64,000 nt of DNA from CANJIV01 sp046330225 (GCA_046330225.1 JAXLTD010000009.1:1-64000); one strand, 5' to 3'; positions 1-7,836 are shown, numbered from the stretch's first letter. The notes: a model not told the origin generated them from the sequence alone. Numbers and translations are program-made.

Positions 1-701
1 AATGCCTCGGGGTCGAACGGGCCGCCGCTCCCGCCGCCCGCCCCGGCGTTCGATCCGTAGGCGAGGAAGAGGCTGTACGGCGGCAGGCGCCGGGGACGTC
101 CGTCGGCGGCCTGCCGCTTCTGGATCGCCAGGGCGCGGCGCGCGACCGCCGGGGGCTGCGAGGACGCGAGCACGCGCAGCCGCGCGCGCAGCAGGCGCTG
201 GCAGGCGTCGTAGAGCTTCGGGGACTGCACGTAGGCCCGGCCGGTGCGTCCTGCGAGGAGGGTCAGCTTCGTCCCGTCCGGGGCCGTGGCGATCCGGGTC
301 GCCGCTCGCAGCTGGACCCTGAACACGAGGCCGAGCGGGAACAGCGGATCGCTCTGCCCGTGCTCGGCCGCCGTCTGCGGCCGGCGCAGGATCCCGAGCA
401 TCGAGGAGAGCGCCGCGGGGACGGGCGCGTCGGAGGCGACCGGTTGCCGGGGTGCGGGGAGGCGCGGCGCGCAGGCCGGATGCTCGCGGAACGCCTGCGC
501 CCGGGCCCGACTGACCAGCGCGGTGGCCGCCCGCTCCTCGGCCGCGGGCGGCGACCGGCGGGCGCTGCCTGAGGCGGCAGCGGCCAATCCCCCGGGCATC
601 GCCGCGATCGCGAACGCCGCCCAGACGGCCGCCGCGATGCGTCCCGGGAGCACCGGAGCCGCCGAACTGGCTCCGCCTTCAGGGAACTGGCTGCCTGGCA
701 T
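1..701 (-). CDS. Exported hypothetical protein, C-terminus cut by the window edge
   Basis: The minus-strand frame stays open from an ATG at 701 to the left edge (233 full codons), so the C-terminus is missing. A Shine-Dalgarno-like GGGAG lies 8 nt upstream of the ATG. Residues about 21-42 form a basic-then-hydrophobic stretch (RIAAAVWAAFAIAAMPGG) typical of a signal peptide or membrane anchor, so export is likely. The rest is rich in Ala, Arg and Pro with no recognised catalytic motif, ending in a Gly-rich segment (GSNAGAGGGSGG). The opposite strand also has an open frame but lacks signal-peptide or family features. Function unknown. The gene diverges from the FUSC transporter. Confidence 0.6.
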   Translation of the reverse strand, partial: MPGSQFPEGGASSAAPVLPGRIAAAVWAAFAIAAMPGGLAAAASGSARRSPPAAEERAATALVSRARAQAFREHPACAPRLPAPRQPVASDAPVPAALSSMLGILRRPQTAAEHGQSDPLFPLGLVFRVQLRAATRIATAPDGTKLTLLAGRTGRAYVQSPKLYDACQRLLRARLRVLASSQPPAVARRALAIQKRQAADGRPRRLPPYSLFLAYGSNAGAGGGSGGPFDPEA

Positions 702-824
702 CTCGGTGGCTCCCTTCGTCGGGCGGCGCGCCCCTGCACTCGCCTGCCGAGCCTACCGCCTCAGGCCTCACCGAACGCCGCTGTGCTTGCGTGCGATTCG
801 GCAGTTCGGGGAGGCTTCGCAGCC

Positions 825-3068
825 GTGAGTGCATCGGCTTCGACTTCGCCCGCGGCCCCGCCGACGGGGCGCCGCCGCCCCCGCCTGGACCGCCGCACCG
901 CGAAGAAGGCCGCCCGGATCAGCATCGCCACGACGGCCGGGTTCGTGGTCGGGCGCTACGGGCTCGACGACCCCCAAGCCGCCGTCTTTGCCGCCATGGG
1001 CACGATCGCCCTGCTCGGGATGGCGGACTTCGGCGGCCCGCTCGGCCGGCGCGCGCGCAGCTACGCGATCGCCGTGGCGGTCGCGGCGCCCCTCGTGGCA
1101 GCGGGGACCCTCGTGTCCGAGCACACGCTGCTCGCGGCCGGCAGCCTCTTCGCCGTGGCGTTCTGCGTCGTGCTGTCGGGCGCACTCGGCCGCAACGCCG
1201 CCGTCGGCGGCAATGCCCTGATCCTCTTCTACCTCGTGGCCGCTGGCATTCCCGCCGACGCGAGCTTCGTCGGCCCGCGGCTGGCCGGGCTCGCCGTCGG
1301 CGGGGCGCTCTCGATCGCCGCGGCGGTGGCGCTGTGGCCGGACCGCCCGGGCCAGGACTTCCGCGGCCGGCTGGCCGACGCACTGGCGGACCTCGCGTCC
1401 GGCGCCGAGTCCCTGGCGCGGGGATCGCGCCCGGGGACCGCGCTCCTCCAGGCGCCGTCGGTCGCGGCCGCGCGGCCGAGCCTCGTCGCTCCCGGCGACC
1501 GGCCCTCGAGCCCGACCGACGTCGACCGGGCCGAGCGCTACCTCGCGCACGCGATCCCGCAGATCGCCCGGGGGCTGGACCGCGTCGCCAGGCTCCCGCC
1601 GCCGTCGGGCCCCGAGGCGCTCGCCAGTGCGGTGCACGCGCTGCTCCTCGATGTGCCGCGCACCCTGCAGGCCGCGGCCGGCACGCTGCGCGGCATCGGC
1701 GCGGCGGCGGAGAGCGCCGCGACCCTGCTCGCGCCGATGCGGGCCGCGCGCGACACCCTCGAAGCGCAGCTGGCCGCCCTGCTCGAACGGCCCGGGAACG
1801 AGCCGGCCTTTGCCGCCTGGTCCGAGCGGGCGTTCCTGGTGAGCGAGGTCGCAGCGACCGCAGCGCTCGCCAGCGCCGAAGCCGGGATCGCCGCCGGCCA
1901 GGCCCGCCCGGCGGCGCTGGCCGGGCCCCGTTCGCCGCAGCTGGTCCTGAGCGGCGGCAGCTCGCGGGCGGCGGGCGCCTGGCGCCGGCTGCGCAGCAAC
2001 CTGACGTTCGAGTCGGTCGTCTTCCGCAACGCCGTGCGCCTGGCGGCCGGCGTGGCCGTGGCGCGGTTCATCGCGGGCGAGGCCGACCTCCAGCACGGCT
2101 TCTGGGTGTCGTTCGCCGTCCTCGGCGTCATGCGCACCTCGGTGGCCCGCACGGGAGCGACGGCGGCGCAGGCGCTGGTCGGCACGCTGGCGGGCGCGAT
2201 CATCGCCGTCGGCCTGCTCTACGCCGGCGACGGCGACACGGACGCCTACATGGCCATGCTGCCGTTCGTCGTCTTCGCGGCGTTCTACGTCGCCCGTTAC
2301 GGCTTCCTTCAGACCCAGGCCGGCTTCACGGTGGCGATCATGGTGCTGTTCAGCATCATGTCGCCGGCGGGCTGGGAGCTTGGGCTGCTCCGCGTCGAGA
2401 ACGTGGCCATCGGCCTCGCGGTCGGCCTGGCGATCGGCCTGGCGGCCTGGCCGCGAGGGGCGGCCGCCCAGCTCGGCCGGGCCCTGGGAACCGCCGCGGC
2501 GACCGCGGGCGCCTATGCGGCGGGAATCGCGACGCGGCTCCTGGCCTCGCAGCCGCCAGGCGCCGCCGAGGCCGGGCTGCGAGACGCCGCCCTGCAGGCC
2601 GCGGGACGGGCCGAGGACGTCTTCGCCGCCTACCGCAGCGAGGCCCCTCCCGCGGGTCCCGCATCGGCCTGGGGCGACGCCCTCAGCGCCTCGGAGCGCC
2701 TCTGGTACTCCGCCGACGTCCTGTCCGGGATGCCGCCGGCACCGGCAGGGCCCTGCGCCGGCCTCACCGCCGGCCTCGCTGCCCAGGCCGCCGAACTGGC
2801 GGCCCGCGCCGGGCGCGTCGAGGCCGCCCTGAAGGCCGGCGGGGTCCCGTCCGTCCGCCGTCCCGGCGGCCCGGAGCCGGACCCCGGCCCGTGCCTGGCC
2901 CGGATCGCGGCCTCCGGGCGCGCGGCGGACCGCCGCGCCGCCGTGCGGCTCTTCGCGGTGCGCGCCTGGCTCGGCGAGCTCGCAGCGACCGAAGGACGCC
3001 TCGAGGCCGGGATCCGGACCGCCGCCGGCCACTCCCGCCTGCGCGCCGGCGCGCCAGGACCCTGCTAA
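825..3068 (+). CDS. FUSC-family membrane protein (aromatic acid exporter type)
   Basis: A 747-residue integral membrane protein. It has two hydrophobic blocks of several helices (about residues 40-160 and 400-560), separated and followed by Ala-rich soluble segments, which is the layout of the fusaric-acid-resistance/FUSC family. The two blocks share the FUSC theme: a basic segment, a run of helices, then a conserved turn (FGGPLGRRARSY in the first, MRTSVARTGATAAQ in the second). Known members export aromatic acids or organic anions; the substrate cannot be told here. I chose the GTG at 825 because GGGGAGG lies at 808-814, 10 nt upstream; the frame itself opens earlier. A strong terminator follows the stop. 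It diverges from the exported protein to its left. Confidence 0.85.
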   Translation: MSASASTSPAAPPTGRRRPRLDRRTAKKAARISIATTAGFVVGRYGLDDPQAAVFAAMGTIALLGMADFGGPLGRRARSYAIAVAVAAPLVAAGTLVSEHTLLAAGSLFAVAFCVVLSGALGRNAAVGGNALILFYLVAAGIPADASFVGPRLAGLAVGGALSIAAAVALWPDRPGQDFRGRLADALADLASGAESLARGSRPGTALLQAPSVAAARPSLVAPGDRPSSPTDVDRAERYLAHAIPQIARGLDRVARLPPPSGPEALASAVHALLLDVPRTLQAAAGTLRGIGAAAESAATLLAPMRAARDTLEAQLAALLERPGNEPAFAAWSERAFLVSEVAATAALASAEAGIAAGQARPAALAGPRSPQLVLSGGSSRAAGAWRRLRSNLTFESVVFRNAVRLAAGVAVARFIAGEADLQHGFWVSFAVLGVMRTSVARTGATAAQALVGTLAGAIIAVGLLYAGDGDTDAYMAMLPFVVFAAFYVARYGFLQTQAGFTVAIMVLFSIMSPAGWELGLLRVENVAIGLAVGLAIGLAAWPRGAAAQLGRALGTAAATAGAYAAGIATRLLASQPPGAAEAGLRDAALQAAGRAEDVFAAYRSEAPPAGPASAWGDALSASERLWYSADVLSGMPPAPAGPCAGLTAGLAAQAAELAARAGRVEAALKAGGVPSVRRPGGPEPDPGPCLARIAASGRAADRRAAVRLFAVRAWLGELAATEGRLEAGIRTAAGHSRLRAGAPGPC

Positions 3069-3117
3069 AGGCCTGGTCGGACTGGCACCGGACTGCCGTC
3101 CTGGTTAAGGTGCCTGC

Positions 3118-3160
3118 GCCGCCCGACGCTCACGGCTCCCGAGGGTCGGGCGGCTTTCTC
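3118..3160 (+). terminator. Rho-independent terminator after the FUSC gene
   Basis: A perfect 10-bp stem, GCCGCCCGAC (3118-3127) with GTCGGGCGGC (3145-3154), is followed at once by TTTCTC. The 17-nt loop has a further CTC/GAG pairing. The T-rich tail exists only on the plus side, so it ends the FUSC transcript and keeps it from running antisense into the cytochrome gene. Confidence 0.85.
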
Positions 3161-3236
3161 GTTCCCGGTGCCGGCGCCGTCGGAATCCGGGCCCCGGACG
3201 CCGGCGAGCCCGCTGCAAGGAGGCGCGTCGCGCGCG

Positions 3237-4103
3237 CTACTGGCCGGCGGACTGCGCCACGTACGCGGCGATCAGCTTGATCTGCGCCGGGCTCAGCTGG
3301 CCCTTGAACGCGGGCATGCCGCCGCCGCCGTTCGTGACCTTGTTCAGCACGACGGCCGCCGACGGCTTGAGCTGGTCGAGATTCGGTCCGACCGCCCCGC
3401 TGGTTCCGGCAGCGGCCAGCGTGTGGCAGCTGCCGCAGTTCGACGCGAAGGCCTGCTTGCCGGCGGCGCTGGCCGCCGGCGTGCTGCTGCCGCCGGCCGG
3501 AGTGCCGCCGGTGCTCCCCCCGCCGGCCGGCGCCTTGCCGCCCGTGGCCTGGACGAGGTAGGCGGCCAGGGCTTTGAGGTCCGCGGCGCTGATGCGCCCC
3601 TTGAACGACGGCATCGCCCCGGCGCCGTTCGTGACGCGGGCGATCACGAGCGCCTGGCTGGGCTTGGCGTTGTCGAGGTTCGGGCCGACCGCGCCGCTCG
3701 TGCCCGCCTCCTTGAGGGTGTGGCAGGCACCGCATCCGTTGCTGACGAAGACCTGCTTGCCCGCGGCGGCGGCCCCGCCGCCTCCGCCCGCGGCAGGCGC
3801 CGCGACGGCCGTGGTGGGCGTCGCCGCTGCCGGGGGCGGGAGCTTCACGCCCGACGGCGTCGGCTTCTCGTCGGCGGTCAGCTTCTCGTTCGGCGTGCTG
3901 CCCGTGACGATGGCCGCGCCAACGGCTGCCACGAAGAGGATCACCGAGACGGCGATCACGCCGGACATCTGGGCGCCCGCCTTGGGGAAGTCGCTCTTGC
4001 TCAGTCCGAAGCCGGCCAGCACCACGGCCCAGGCGGCGAGCAGGCCGCCCAGGATGTAGAACGGAACGTGGCTGGTCTCGGCGGCAAACGGGACGAGGTC
4101 CAT
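3237..4103 (-). CDS. Membrane-anchored diheme c-type cytochrome
   Basis: 288 residues. Two N-terminal membrane helices (about 13-33 and 46-68) are followed by a Pro/Ala/Gly linker and two tandem cytochrome c domains outside the membrane. Heme-binding CxxCH motifs are CGACH (124-128) and CGSCH (223-227). Probable sixth ligands are M164 (GAMPSFKG) and M263 (GGMPAFKG). The two domains are clear internal duplicates: both contain AAGKQ, AGTSGAVGPNLD and VTNG. This is an electron carrier of a respiratory chain; no oxidase or reductase gene is adjacent, so the partner is unknown. A -10-like TAATCT (4114-4119) lies 10 nt before the ATG, giving a very short leader. Confidence 0.9.
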   Translation of the reverse strand: MDLVPFAAETSHVPFYILGGLLAAWAVVLAGFGLSKSDFPKAGAQMSGVIAVSVILFVAAVGAAIVTGSTPNEKLTADEKPTPSGVKLPPPAAATPTTAVAAPAAGGGGGAAAAGKQVFVSNGCGACHTLKEAGTSGAVGPNLDNAKPSQALVIARVTNGAGAMPSFKGRISAADLKALAAYLVQATGGKAPAGGGSTGGTPAGGSSTPAASAAGKQAFASNCGSCHTLAAAGTSGAVGPNLDQLKPSAAVVLNKVTNGGGGMPAFKGQLSPAQIKLIAAYVAQSAGQ

Positions 4104-4113
4104 GGCGGGCGCG

Positions 4114-4119
4114 AGATTA
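4114..4119 (-). promoter_or_regulatory. -10-like box of the diheme cytochrome gene
   Basis: TAATCT on the minus strand ends 10 nt before the ATG at 4103, predicting a leader of only about 3 nt. Confidence 0.45.
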
Positions 4120-4144
4120 CCCGATGCGGCGGCAGGGACGCCGC

Positions 4145-4906
4145 CTACTCGGCTGCGCCATCCTCGCCGCGCCGGCGCCGCCCCTGCACCGACGGCAGCT
4201 CACGGCCCCACAGGCTGACGATCCGGCCGAGCACGGTGACGAGGAAGAGCTGCCCCAGCAAGGCGTCGAAGACGGCCAGCGATCGCCCGATCTGGCTGGC
4301 CGGCACGAGATCTCCGTAGCCGATCGTCGTCTCGGTCACGTAGCTGAAGAAGATGAAGTCGGCGTAGCCCGGGTCCTTCACGGTGGTGAAGAAGTCGCCG
4401 GACTCGAACTGCCCGACGGCCGCGAACACGAAGGCGAAGAACAGGCCGATCAGCATGTAGACGCAGACGACGCCGAGGATCGTCTCGCGGGTCACGCGCT
4501 GGTGCTGGGTGATCCGCCGCAGGATCACCAGCGGCGCCACGAAGAGCAGCAGGCCGCCGAGCAGTGAGTCCAGGCCCAGGAGCTTGCCCTTCTGGTCGGC
4601 GAACACGAGGGTGATGCTGATCGCCAGGACGACCCAGAACAGCACGTCGGCGATGATCCGCGTGCGGCGGCGCGCCTGGGACGTGCGCACCGCAAAGGTC
4701 ATCGTGAAGGCCTGCGAGACCACGACCGCGGTGCGCCCGGCTGCCGTGTTGGGCACGACCGTGGCGATCAGGTACGTCAGCAGGATGAGCGCCAGGACGA
4801 TCCCGTAGCTGTCGCTCGCCTCGTCGGCGAAGCGCAGCGCGCCCTTGGGCGGGCGGCGGCGCGGGTGCGCCCGGCTGTCGTCGTCCTCTGAGCTGCGCGC
4901 CGGAAT
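4145..4906 (-). CDS. Potassium channel family protein, probable non-canonical AUU start
   Basis: Membrane protein with a Lys/Arg-rich N-terminus and several helices, among them SYGIVLALILLTYLIATVV and ILGVVCVYMLIGLFFAFVF. A pore loop carries the K+ selectivity filter TTIGYGDL, followed by the last helix (LLGQLFLVTVLGRIVSLWG). There is no RCK domain. No ATG, GTG or TTG occurs in frame between the cysO stop and the first helix. An in-frame ATT at 4906 lies exactly 7 nt after an AATACT box (4914-4919), the spacing seen at other leaderless starts in this window, so I propose AUU initiation (253 aa). A CTG at 4936 is the alternative. The frame continues open upstream through cysO without usable starts. 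It lies 74 nt after cysO. Confidence 0.75.
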   Translation of the reverse strand: MPARSSEDDDSRAHPRRRPPKGALRFADEASDSYGIVLALILLTYLIATVVPNTAAGRTAVVVSQAFTMTFAVRTSQARRRTRIIADVLFWVVLAISITLVFADQKGKLLGLDSLLGGLLLFVAPLVILRRITQHQRVTRETILGVVCVYMLIGLFFAFVFAAVGQFESGDFFTTVKDPGYADFIFFSYVTETTIGYGDLVPASQIGRSLAVFDALLGQLFLVTVLGRIVSLWGRELPSVQGRRRRGEDGAAE

Positions 4907-4913
4907 GCGGGCG

Positions 4914-4919
4914 AGTATT
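4914..4919 (-). promoter_or_regulatory. -10-like box placing a leaderless start on an ATT codon
   Basis: AATACT is followed by a 7-nt spacer and then the in-frame ATT at 4906. The geometry matches the leaderless -10/start pairs elsewhere in the window and decides the proposed start of the channel gene. Confidence 0.4.
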
Positions 4920-4980
4920 CCGCCGGCGCCGGTCAGACTCGCGCCGCGCCAGCGCGGCCCGCCCGGCGGCCCAGCGCCCG

Positions 4981-5253
4981 CTACCCGCCGGCGACCGCCG
5001 GGAGGATCGTGACCTCTCCCCCGTCCGCCACCGCGGTGTCGAGGCCGTCGAGGAAGCGGATGTCCTCGCCGCCGACGTAGACGTTGACGAACCGCCGGAC
5101 CTCGCCGCCCTCGGTGATCCGGTCGGCCAGGCCGTCGAAGCGCGCGTAGAGCGCGTCGAGCACCTCGCCGACCGTGGCACCGTCCACCGTCGTCTGCGGC
5201 TCGCCGTCGGTGGCCGAGCGCAGCTGGGTCGGGATCTTGACCGTGACCGCCAT
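4981..5253 (-). CDS. cysO: Sulfur carrier protein, CysO-like (MoaD/ThiS fold)
   Basis: 90 residues ending in the bare Gly-Gly (PAVAGG) that ubiquitin-like sulfur carriers need for adenylation and thiocarboxylation. The sequence closely follows my memory of Mycobacterium tuberculosis CysO: an N-terminal VTVKIPTQLR strand, RFVNVYVGGEDIRF, DGLDTAVADG and VTILPAVAGG. In M. tuberculosis, CysO thiocarboxylate hands sulfur to CysM, which makes cysteine from O-phosphoserine; the peptidase Mec then releases the cysteine. Here the ATG overlaps the thrC stop by one base (TGATG), so the two are translationally coupled and share the SAM-I riboswitch. No cysM, mec or MoeB/MoeZ activating enzyme is in the window. 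The partner enzyme may therefore be the adjacent ThrC-family protein. Confidence 0.88.
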   Translation of the reverse strand: MAVTVKIPTQLRSATDGEPQTTVDGATVGEVLDALYARFDGLADRITEGGEVRRFVNVYVGGEDIRFLDGLDTAVADGGEVTILPAVAGG

Positions 5254-6509
5254 CAGGCCGCCACTCCCGTGGGCACCGCCGCCTCGAAGGCATCGGCCGA
5301 GGCCTCGATCTCGACGGTCTCGAAGGTGCCGCGCACGGCGTCCAGGGTCTTCAGGCCCTCGCCGGTGATGCAGGCCACGACGCGCTCGTCCGGATCGATG
5401 TCGCCGCGCGCAGCCAGCTTGGCCAGGACCGCGGTGGTGACGCCGCCCGCCGTCTCGGTGAAGACGCCGGTCGTCTCGGCCAGCAGGCGGATGCCGGCGC
5501 GGATCTCATCGTCGGTCACGGCGTCGATGGCTCCGCCGGTCCGGCGGGCCAGGTCGAGCGCATAAGGGCCGTCGGCCGGCGTGCCGATCGCCAGCGACTT
5601 GGCGATCGTGTCGGGCTTGACCGGGCGGCACACGTCGTGCCCGGCGGCGAACGCCTGCGCGACCGGCGAGCAGCCCTCGGCTTGGGCGCCGTTCATCGTC
5701 GGCACCGTGCCCTCGACCAGCCCGAGCTCGATCCACTCCTCGAACCCGCGGGCGATCTTCGTGAAGAGCGACCCGGAGGCCACCGGCGCCACGATCCGGT
5801 CCGGGATCTCCCAGCCGAGCTGCTCGGCGATCTCGTAGGCCAGGGTCTTGGAGCCCTCGGCGTAGTACGGGCGCAGGTTGACGTTCACGAACGCCCACGG
5901 GTGCTCGGCCGACACCTCGGTGCAGAGCCGGTTCACGTCGTCGTAGGTCCCCTTCACCGACACGATCGTCGTCCCATAGACCCCGGTGGCGAGCACCTTC
6001 TGCTCCTCCAGGTCCGACGGGATGAACACGTAGGACGGCAGTCCGGCCGCGGCGGCGTGCGCCGCGACGGCGTTGGCCAGGTTCCCCGTGGAGGCGCAGG
6101 CCGCCACCTCGAAGCCCAGCTCGCGGGCCCGGGCGATGGCGACACCGACCACGCGGTCCTTGAACGAGTGGGTCGGGTTGGCCGCCTCGTTCTTGATCCA
6201 CACCTCGCGCAGCCCGAGGCGCTCGGCGAGCCGGTCGGCCTTCAGGAGCGGCGTGCAGCCGACCGGCAGGCCGGCCCGCGACACCGCCCGCTGGGACGGC
6301 GCCGGCTGGGCGACCGTCGGCAGGAAGTCGGCGTAGCGCCAGATGTTCTGCGGGCCGCCCTGGATGCGGCGGCGGGCCTCAGCGACGTCGATCGACTCGG
6401 GGTGGGTGTACGTGACCTCGAGCGGGCCGAAGCAGCGTTCGCAGACGTAGCTCGCGTCGAGGGGGTACTCGGTCTGGCATTCCTTGCACCGAAGCGCATC
6501 TACCGGCAT
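5253..6509 (-). CDS. thrC: Threonine synthase family PLP enzyme (thrC-like), SAM-riboswitch controlled
   Basis: 418 residues. The N-terminus has a zinc-ribbon-like pair of CxxC motifs (C8/C11 and C23/C26), then a fold-type II PLP enzyme core with the PLP lysine K117 in NPTHSFKDR and a phosphate-binding stretch near PVASGSLFTK. Family members make threonine from O-phosphohomoserine; relatives make cysteate or use phosphoserine, so the substrate is not certain. The gene sits behind a SAM-I riboswitch and is translationally coupled to cysO, a context pointing to sulfur amino-acid synthesis. The ATG at 6509 has GGAGG 9 nt upstream, inside the terminator's 3' arm. I keep the thrC symbol by family resemblance only. 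Confidence 0.85.
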   Translation of the reverse strand: MPVDALRCKECQTEYPLDASYVCERCFGPLEVTYTHPESIDVAEARRRIQGGPQNIWRYADFLPTVAQPAPSQRAVSRAGLPVGCTPLLKADRLAERLGLREVWIKNEAANPTHSFKDRVVGVAIARARELGFEVAACASTGNLANAVAAHAAAAGLPSYVFIPSDLEEQKVLATGVYGTTIVSVKGTYDDVNRLCTEVSAEHPWAFVNVNLRPYYAEGSKTLAYEIAEQLGWEIPDRIVAPVASGSLFTKIARGFEEWIELGLVEGTVPTMNGAQAEGCSPVAQAFAAGHDVCRPVKPDTIAKSLAIGTPADGPYALDLARRTGGAIDAVTDDEIRAGIRLLAETTGVFTETAGGVTTAVLAKLAARGDIDPDERVVACITGEGLKTLDAVRGTFETVEIEASADAFEAAVPTGVAA

Positions 6510-6512
6510 ATG

Positions 6513-6545
6513 AAAAAACCTCCGCCCGGGTCCTGCGGGCGAAGG
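6513..6545 (-). terminator. Riboswitch expression-platform terminator overlapping the thrC ribosome-binding site
   Basis: On the minus strand, CCTTCGCCCG (6545-6536) pairs with CGGGCGGAGG (6528-6519) with a single G-U, across a 7-nt loop, followed by six Ts (6518-6513). The lower stem can extend through AGAAG pairing with the T-run. The GGAGG in the 3' arm is also the Shine-Dalgarno of thrC, 9 nt before its ATG. The same hairpin can therefore stop transcription and hide the ribosome-binding site. Confidence 0.85.
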
Positions 6546-6568
6546 CTTCTAGGTGCGAAATCCCCGAC

Positions 6569-6680
6569 CGCATCTCCCAGGCCGTTGTTGGAGCCTGCAG
6601 GAGTTGGCACCGTTTTCCGCCTTGCGACGGAATGGTTGCCGGGGTTTCATCGGGCCAGTCCCTCCACCCCTCTGGATGCG
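6569..6680 (-). ncRNA. SAM-I (S-box) riboswitch aptamer
   Basis: The 112-nt minus-strand segment carries the SAM-I core nearly letter for letter: AGAGGGGTGGAGGGACTGG, GATGAAACCCCGGCAACC, a P3-type hairpin closing as CGGAAAACGGTGCCAA, then CTCCTGCAGG and GGGAGATGCG. Helix P1 is formed by CGCATC (6680-6675) and GATGCG (6574-6569). SAM-I aptamers bind S-adenosylmethionine and normally switch off sulfur and methionine genes. A -10 box TATACT lies about 20 nt upstream and an intrinsic terminator follows 23 nt downstream, just before thrC. The rest of the 328-nt gap (6681-6837) holds the riboswitch promoter and the corA leader. Confidence 0.96.
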
Positions 6681-6699
6681 TACTGCTATGTGGCGCGGC

Positions 6700-6705
6700 A
6701 GTATA
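6700..6705 (-). promoter_or_regulatory. -10 box of the SAM-I/thrC/cysO transcript
   Basis: TATACT on the minus strand predicts a start near 6693, about 12 nt before the aptamer's P1. No convincing -35 hexamer is visible at 17 nt spacing. Confidence 0.6.
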
Positions 6706-6785
6706 GCCACGTCGTCGGCGCGGATGCACCAAACTTGAACGGGCCGGCGTGCACGGCGCGGTTCAGGCGGCCGGCGCCGGGAGGG

Positions 6786-6791
6786 TAGACT
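6786..6791 (+). promoter_or_regulatory. -10-like box upstream of corA
   Basis: TAGACT on the plus strand, 46 nt before the corA ATG, diverging from the riboswitch promoter. Predicted leader about 40 nt. Confidence 0.4.
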
Positions 6792-6837
6792 GGTCCGCCG
6801 GAGAACCTGCCGATGACCGACGAGCCGCGAAGTCCCC

Positions 6838-7836
6838 ATGCCCAACCTGCCCAAGCCACGCTTCGGACGGCTGGCGCGCTCGCGCGGCGAGGTTCTCACC
6901 GGCCCGACCGGGCCTGAGCCGCCCGCCCCCGAGATCGTCGAGGCCCTCGGGCTTCGCTGGATCAACCTCGAGCGGCCCCGGCCGATCGACCGCAGCTGGC
7001 TCCAGGAGCGGTTCGACTTCCACCCCCTCGACTACGAGGACGTCTTCTCGCGCAACCAGCGCCCGAAGATCGACGAGTACGACGAGTACCTCTTCATCGT
7101 GCTGCACTTCCCGCGCTTCGACAAGGAGGTCGGGCGCCTGAACGCGGCCGAGCTCGACCTGTTCGTCGGGCCGGACTTCCTCGTCACGCTGCCCAACGCC
7201 CCGCTGCAGCCGCTCGAGTACCTCTTCGAGCGCTGCCGGGCCAACGAGGAGCTCCGCGAGCAGCTCTTCTCGAAGGGGTCGGGCTACCTCCTCTACCGGA
7301 TCGTCGACGAGTGCGTCGACGCCTCGTTCCCGATGCTGCGCAAGATGGGCAACAAGCTCGAGCGCGTCGAGGACGAGATCTTCGGCGGCCGTGGCGAGGA
7401 GGTCGTGCGCGACATCTCCAACGTCAAGCAGGAGATCATCAACTTCCGCAAGATCGTCCGGCCGCAGCGCGCCGTGTTCGGCGACCTCGAGCGCACCAAG
7501 CAGCGCTACCTCGCCGACGACATGGACGTCTACTTTGACGACATCAACGACGCCTCCGAGCGCATCTGGCAGGTGCTGGAGGGCTACAAGGAGACCGTCG
7601 AGGCCCTCGAGGCGACGAACGAGTCGGTCATCAGCCACCGCGTCAACGACATCCTGCGCGTCCTCACCTCGATCAGCGTGATCGTGCTTCCGCTCACGCT
7701 CGTCGCGAGCATCTGGGGCATGAACGTCGGCGTGCCCGGCGAGGGCAGCCACACGGCCTTCTGGGTGATCATCGGGGTGATGGTCGCGATGCTGGTCGGC
7801 ATGCTCGGGTACTTCCGGCATCGGAACTGGCTGTGA
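6838..7836 (+). CDS. corA: CorA-family magnesium/cobalt transporter
   Basis: 332 residues. A long soluble N-terminal domain is rich in charged helices (LERVEDEIFGGRGEEVVRD, ETVEALEATNESVISHRVND). Two C-terminal membrane helices follow, the first ending in the family signature IWGMN (about residue 297), then the GVPGEG periplasmic loop. CorA proteins form pentameric channels for Mg2+. The length fits the family. The ATG at 6838 has only a weak ribosome-binding site, and the protein starts in family-like fashion with a Pro/Arg-rich tail. It diverges from the SAM riboswitch operon. No M-box magnesium riboswitch was seen upstream. Confidence 0.93.
   Translation: MPNLPKPRFGRLARSRGEVLTGPTGPEPPAPEIVEALGLRWINLERPRPIDRSWLQERFDFHPLDYEDVFSRNQRPKIDEYDEYLFIVLHFPRFDKEVGRLNAAELDLFVGPDFLVTLPNAPLQPLEYLFERCRANEELREQLFSKGSGYLLYRIVDECVDASFPMLRKMGNKLERVEDEIFGGRGEEVVRDISNVKQEIINFRKIVRPQRAVFGDLERTKQRYLADDMDVYFDDINDASERIWQVLEGYKETVEALEATNESVISHRVNDILRVLTSISVIVLPLTLVASIWGMNVGVPGEGSHTAFWVIIGVMVAMLVGMLGYFRHRNWL

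Noticed and set aside
768..3032. 754-codon open frame antisense to the FUSC gene, and similar giant frames such as 53769-57428 on plus
   Set aside because: They are Arg/Gly/Ala-rich shadows typical of GC-rich DNA, cover real genes with intact family motifs and contain none themselves, apart from the short real genes at some 3' ends (for example the glutaredoxin).
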